Below, piece by piece: positions 6,276-9,193 of a stretch of DNA of 9,193 nt. The notes below the pieces were generated by a model, which had not been told where the DNA came from, made no database searches, and worked only from the letters and a program-made list of their open reading frames with translations. The position numbers were made by a program, and so were the translations under genes. This stretch comes from JBCBKZ01 sp039026975 (GTDB lineage: Bacteria; Bacteroidota; Bacteroidia; J057). How positions within the stretch are numbered: the stretch's first letter is position 1; each line of letters begins with the position of its first letter. The stretch lies in assembly GCA_039026975.1 (NCBI GenBank), contig JBCCLI010000263.1, positions 1-9,193 on the forward strand, in the 5' to 3' direction.

Positions 6276-6472
6276 TCCTCCAATATCTTCTTCACCCGTC
6301 CCACTTCACCTGTATCCAGCATCACTTTAATTCCATGGGGATGAGTGGCTGATTTGGTGAGAATGCGCTTGACGAATCCCTCTGTTAATTCTCCGGTACG
6401 CTGATGATGTTTCTGAACGATGGCCACCTCCACGCCAATCTTGATGTCTTTTCTTTGGGTTCCCTGATCCAT
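6272..6472 (-). CDS. YwbE family small protein (DUF2196)
   Basis: A 66-residue basic protein matching the YwbE family: IKIGVEVAIVQKHHQRTGELTEGFVKRILT (residues 11-40) and HPHGIKVMLDTGEVGRVKKI (44-63). The family is widespread in Firmicutes and Bacteroidota, about 60-70 residues long, predicted as a small beta-rich fold, with no established function. The start ATG at 6472 gives the full family length. It is a convergent neighbour of the glycosyltransferase: its TAA (6274-6272) and the TAG of that gene (6273-6275) share the tetramer TTAG. Despite its size I regard it as real because the family signature is complete. Confidence 0.88.
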   Translation of the reverse strand: MDQGTQRKDIKIGVEVAIVQKHHQRTGELTEGFVKRILTKSATHPHGIKVMLDTGEVGRVKKILED

Positions 6473-6702
6473 GCTGGAAGATAAACATCTATTCTTTACC
6501 TAAAAGAGGGAAAGTTTGCACGCAAAGCTGCTAAGGCGCAAAGAATATCGTATCAGTATGGCACATTTTTTTGTTCCACCTTGAAACAAAGGAGGGAAAT
6601 TTAAATGAGGGTGCTAACAGTAAACGTCTGATGATTAGGGATTTGTGCCTATGGAATAGAACTTGGCATGTATCATGACAGCAACCTCAACAAACTTTCA
6701 TC
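6473..6702. other. Divergent spacer between the ywbE-like and permease genes
   Basis: This 230-nt spacer must hold promoters for both flanking genes, but I see no confident -33/-7 pair on either strand. It contains a degenerate octamer repeat (6520-6543), a T-run followed by an imperfect TTTGTT/AACAAA dyad (6570-6590), a strong Shine-Dalgarno-like AAAGGAGG (6588-6595), and an 8-codon reading frame (6605-6631) well before the permease start. Confidence 0.5.
6520..6543 (+). repeat. Three tandem degenerate octamers (GCAAAG type)
   Basis: Three consecutive octamers ACGCAAAG, CTGCTAAG and GCGCAAAG fit the consensus NYGCWAAG. Short ACGCAAAG-type tandem units are a style of intergenic repeat I recall from Bacteroidota genomes; family membership here is inference. 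No function can be assigned. Confidence 0.45.
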
Positions 6703-9129
6703 ATGCTACGCAATTACTTCTTAATTACCTGGCGCAACCTCAAGCGCAATCCCCTCTACTTGGGGTTAAACATACTAGGACTTTCCATCGGCATTGCCGC
6801 TACCTTATTGGTATGGCATTATGTGATTTACCAGAAGAGCTATGATACTTCCTTTGAAGCCAAAGGAGAGCTCTACCGCGTAAATCTTGACAGGTATGAT
6901 GATGGAGAGCTCTCTACTCAGTGGGCCTCAGGAGCCGCAGGGATAGGGAATGCTATGAAAGAGGAGTTTCCAGAAGTAGTAGAGTTTGCAAAGTTCCATA
7001 GCCTGGAAGGGATCTATGAGTATGATCAACAAACCTTTAGGGAGACTAAATCCTATTTTGGGACAGCCTCAGTCTTTGAAATGTTTGATCTGGAAATTCT
7101 TCAAGGAAATCCGGTAAAAGACTTCGAACGACCTCAGACAGTGGCCATATCTGAGAGCATAGCTAACAAGTATTTTGGAGAAGAAGATCCTGTGGGGAAA
7201 AGACTTCAGTTTAGTAGGGAAGGAGAAGTAGAAGTGGTTGGGGTCTTTAAAGACTTACCTTCCAATACCCATCTTGATTTTAACATGCTGGTCTCCTATC
7301 AGACTCAAATTAAAAACTGGGGGGAGAATGTAGAAAATGCCTTTTACTGGGACGGATTTATCACATATGTGAAGTTAAAACAAGGAACAGATCCTTTATA
7401 TCTAGCTGAAAAGACAAATGAATTCATAGCAGCAAAAGAGGCAGAAATGTTGGAGAAATTCAATCATAGAATGGATTTCACCCTCATGCCAGTCGGGGAT
7501 ATTCATTTAGGTTCAAGTTTTCTGGGAGAATTCAAGTCTAATGGAGATGCAAAATCAGTAGGTTTCCTGACATTGATAGGGTTTTTGATCATTATCATTG
7601 CCTGGATTAATTATATCAACCTCTCCACAGCCAGAGCAGTAGATAGAGGGAAAGAGGTAGGGGTAAGAAAAACCAATGGCGCCACTAAGCAGCATTTAGT
7701 AATGCAGTTTCTCTTTGAAGCATTAGTGATCAACTTATTTGCAGGCTTTATTGGGTTGTACTTCTATCAGCTAGCCGCTCCCTATTTAGATATTCTAGCT
7801 GAAACGGAAACCAACTTTTCTCTATGGGAAATCCCATTATTTATTCCCGTTTTCCTGGGTGTGATACTGATAGGAGCACTTATTTCAGGCTTTTATCCAG
7901 CCATGGTCCTTTCCTCTTTTAATCCCATTAACTCCCTCAAAGGGACTTTTAACCTTCCCGGTAGTGGAGCTTCCACCCTTTTTTCTCATAATCAGCTTAG
8001 AAAGGGGCTGGTCATTTTCCAGTTTGCTACCTCTATTATCCTGATCGCAGCAACATTTACCATATTTAGGCAGCTAAGCTTTATGCAGAATTATGATAAA
8101 GGAGTGGACTTAGAACAGGTAGTAGTGGTCAGGGGGCCAGGGGTTACAGATTCTACTTTTAATGATAAGATGGCCAACTTCCTTAGACGTGTAGATCAGA
8201 CAGCAGGAGTATCATCTACTGCAACTTCCACATCTGTTCCAGGGATCACCTATAAATTTAATGTAGGGACTACCCGTAGATGGGGCGCACCTGAAAGTGA
8301 AGGGAAGCAGTTAGATATGCTGACGGTCAATGATGATTTTATTGAAATGTATGGGGTGGAAATGATAGCAGGAGAAAACTTCTCTGCTGAAATATATGCT
8401 GATACTAACTATATGATGCTGAATGAGGCAGGGGTAAAATTACTAGGGTTAGGAACGCCTGAAGAAGCCCTTGGCCAACAGATCGATCAGTGGGGAGATC
8501 GTTTAACGATTAAAGGAGTATTTAAAGATTTCTATCACCGCTCTATCAAGAATGAACCTATACCGACTATATACCGTTACTGGCCTTATGTCAATCAGTA
8601 CCAGTCTATCAAAGTAGAAACAGCTGCCTTGGAAACCGTTATCCCTAATGTGCAGGAAGCATTTGAAAGTACCTTTCCCGGAAATCCCTTTGAGTATTTC
8701 TTTGCAGATGAAAAGTATGGACAGTTATACAAGGCGGAGCAAACCTCGGGGAAAATATTCAGTTTATTTTCTCTATTGGCAGTGGCAGTAGCCTGCTTAG
8801 GGCTGTTCGGTTTAATCTCTTATTCACTCGTAAGAAGAACCAAAGAGATAGGGATCAGAAAAGTATTGGGGGCTACTTACCAGCATATATTAGGGCTCCT
8901 ATTAAAGGATTTCCTTTTCCTGGTCATTTTTGCAGGATTGATTGCTATCCCTTTCACCTGGTGGGCTATCACTAGTTGGTTGGAGGAGTACCCGCAAAGA
9001 ATTGGCATCCAAATAGATTTATTTATTCTTCCGGTAATAGTGGTGATGGGATTGGCCTTGCTTACCATCTTAAGGTCAACCATTATCTCTGCACAGGCTA
9101 AGCCAGTTGATTCGTTAAGAGTTGACTAG
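6703..9129 (+). CDS. ABC transporter permease, MacB/FtsX-type with two FtsX domains
   Basis: An 808-residue inner-membrane permease. The N-terminal ITWRNLKRNPLYLGLNILGLSIGIA (8-32) leads into the first membrane span, followed by a periplasmic MacB-type core domain (about 45-280). The first FtsX unit has spans near 285-306, 335-360 and 376-404, with the coupling motif EVGVRKTNGATKQHL (318-332). The second half repeats this plan: a span at 433-456, a periplasmic domain (about 460-680), spans near 684-709, 733-758 and 771-792, and EIGIRKVLGATYQHIL (715-730). Such proteins act as mechanotransmitters with a LolD/MacB-like ATPase, moving lipoproteins, peptides or toxins or coupling to periplasmic partners; the substrate is unknown. 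In Cytophagales they are often multi-copy. No ATPase gene is in the window. The gene is complete and its start lies in the usual family position. Confidence 0.93.
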   Translation: MLRNYFLITWRNLKRNPLYLGLNILGLSIGIAATLLVWHYVIYQKSYDTSFEAKGELYRVNLDRYDDGELSTQWASGAAGIGNAMKEEFPEVVEFAKFHSLEGIYEYDQQTFRETKSYFGTASVFEMFDLEILQGNPVKDFERPQTVAISESIANKYFGEEDPVGKRLQFSREGEVEVVGVFKDLPSNTHLDFNMLVSYQTQIKNWGENVENAFYWDGFITYVKLKQGTDPLYLAEKTNEFIAAKEAEMLEKFNHRMDFTLMPVGDIHLGSSFLGEFKSNGDAKSVGFLTLIGFLIIIIAWINYINLSTARAVDRGKEVGVRKTNGATKQHLVMQFLFEALVINLFAGFIGLYFYQLAAPYLDILAETETNFSLWEIPLFIPVFLGVILIGALISGFYPAMVLSSFNPINSLKGTFNLPGSGASTLFSHNQLRKGLVIFQFATSIILIAATFTIFRQLSFMQNYDKGVDLEQVVVVRGPGVTDSTFNDKMANFLRRVDQTAGVSSTATSTSVPGITYKFNVGTTRRWGAPESEGKQLDMLTVNDDFIEMYGVEMIAGENFSAEIYADTNYMMLNEAGVKLLGLGTPEEALGQQIDQWGDRLTIKGVFKDFYHRSIKNEPIPTIYRYWPYVNQYQSIKVETAALETVIPNVQEAFESTFPGNPFEYFFADEKYGQLYKAEQTSGKIFSLFSLLAVAVACLGLFGLISYSLVRRTKEIGIRKVLGATYQHILGLLLKDFLFLVIFAGLIAIPFTWWAITSWLEEYPQRIGIQIDLFILPVIVVMGLALLTILRSTIISAQAKPVDSLRVD

Positions 9130-9144
9130 TAAATTCTCTAGGAA

Positions 9145-9189
9145 CAGGTATATTCGGGATGCTTATCCACAGCATCCCGAATATACCTG
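9145..9189. repeat. Perfect 19-bp-arm inverted repeat after the permease gene
   Basis: The arms 9145-9163 and 9171-9189 are exact reverse complements (CAGGTATATTCGGGATGCT and its complement), separated by 7 nt. It starts 15 nt past the permease stop. Such a stable stem would end or protect the permease transcript, but the visible 3' flank (GAGA) has no U-run, and the window ends 4 nt later. It may instead be a dispersed palindromic element or a protein-binding cruciform. Confidence 0.9.
9163..9171 (+). promoter_or_regulatory. Exact DnaA-box consensus in the hairpin apex
   Basis: TTATCCACA matches the canonical high-affinity DnaA box (TTATNCACA) at all positions. It occupies exactly the apex of the inverted repeat at 9145-9189, its first T and last A forming the closing pair. 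I see no second box in the window, so this is not an origin by itself; it could be a DnaA titration or regulatory site, or chance. Confidence 0.4.
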
Positions 9190-9193
9190 GAGA

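Noticed and set aside
6570..6590. Intrinsic terminator formed by TTTGTT/AACAAA with an adjacent T-run
   Set aside because: It lies upstream of both divergent genes, so no known transcript would end there, and the stem has only six AT-rich pairs with a long loop.
9130..9193. Replication origin
   Set aside because: Only one DnaA box is visible, with no box cluster, no AT-rich unwinding repeats and no dnaA/dnaN neighbours; a single box cannot support an origin call.

Overview
The window reads as a chromosomal segment from a member of the Bacteroidota, most likely Cytophagales. The grounds are the gene families together: a GWxTD-domain secreted protein, a WbqC-like protein, a YwbE-family small protein, a large two-half MacB/FtsX-type permease and a RibB/RibA-like fusion. 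Base composition is moderate and ribosome-binding sites are mostly weak, as expected for the phylum. No tRNA, rRNA, CRISPR array, transposase or prophage gene is visible. The assignment is from family content, not from a database match.

Layout. (1) Positions 1-1390: a riboflavin-synthesis gene (DHBP synthase fused to a GTP-cyclohydrolase-II-like domain) runs left off the window edge, divergent from a small ArsR-type regulator. The spacer between them holds a perfect 6+6 dyad directly after a Bacteroidota-like -7 element. (2) 1391-4604: a WbqC-like gene on the minus strand converges on arsR and diverges from a GWxTD-domain secreted protein, which is followed after 3 nt by an LpxL/HtrB-type acyltransferase. 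(3) 4605-4925: a gene-free spacer with a purine- and GC-rich, partly self-complementary core followed by a T-rich run, a candidate small RNA or leader. (4) 4926-6472: ybaB/ebfC and a family-2 glycosyltransferase, 3 nt apart, meeting a minus-strand ywbE-like gene whose stop codon overlaps the glycosyltransferase stop. (5) 6473-9193: a spacer with degenerate GCAAAG octamer repeats, a large FtsX/MacB-type permease, then a perfect 19-bp-arm hairpin whose apex contains an exact DnaA-box consensus.

How the genes work together. The middle block has an envelope theme (secreted GWxTD protein, lipid acyltransferase, glycosyltransferase, WbqC-like protein), but these lie in separate transcription units and no pathway is demonstrated. 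The riboflavin gene and ArsR regulator share one control region and may be a regulatory pair. The permease has no ATPase subunit in view.

The observations most worth following up are the terminal hairpin displaying a DnaA box, the loss of all zinc-ligand cysteines in the RibA-like half of the riboflavin gene, and the unexplained structured spacer before ybaB. I did not find a clear new multi-gene system; the novel signals are mostly non-coding.
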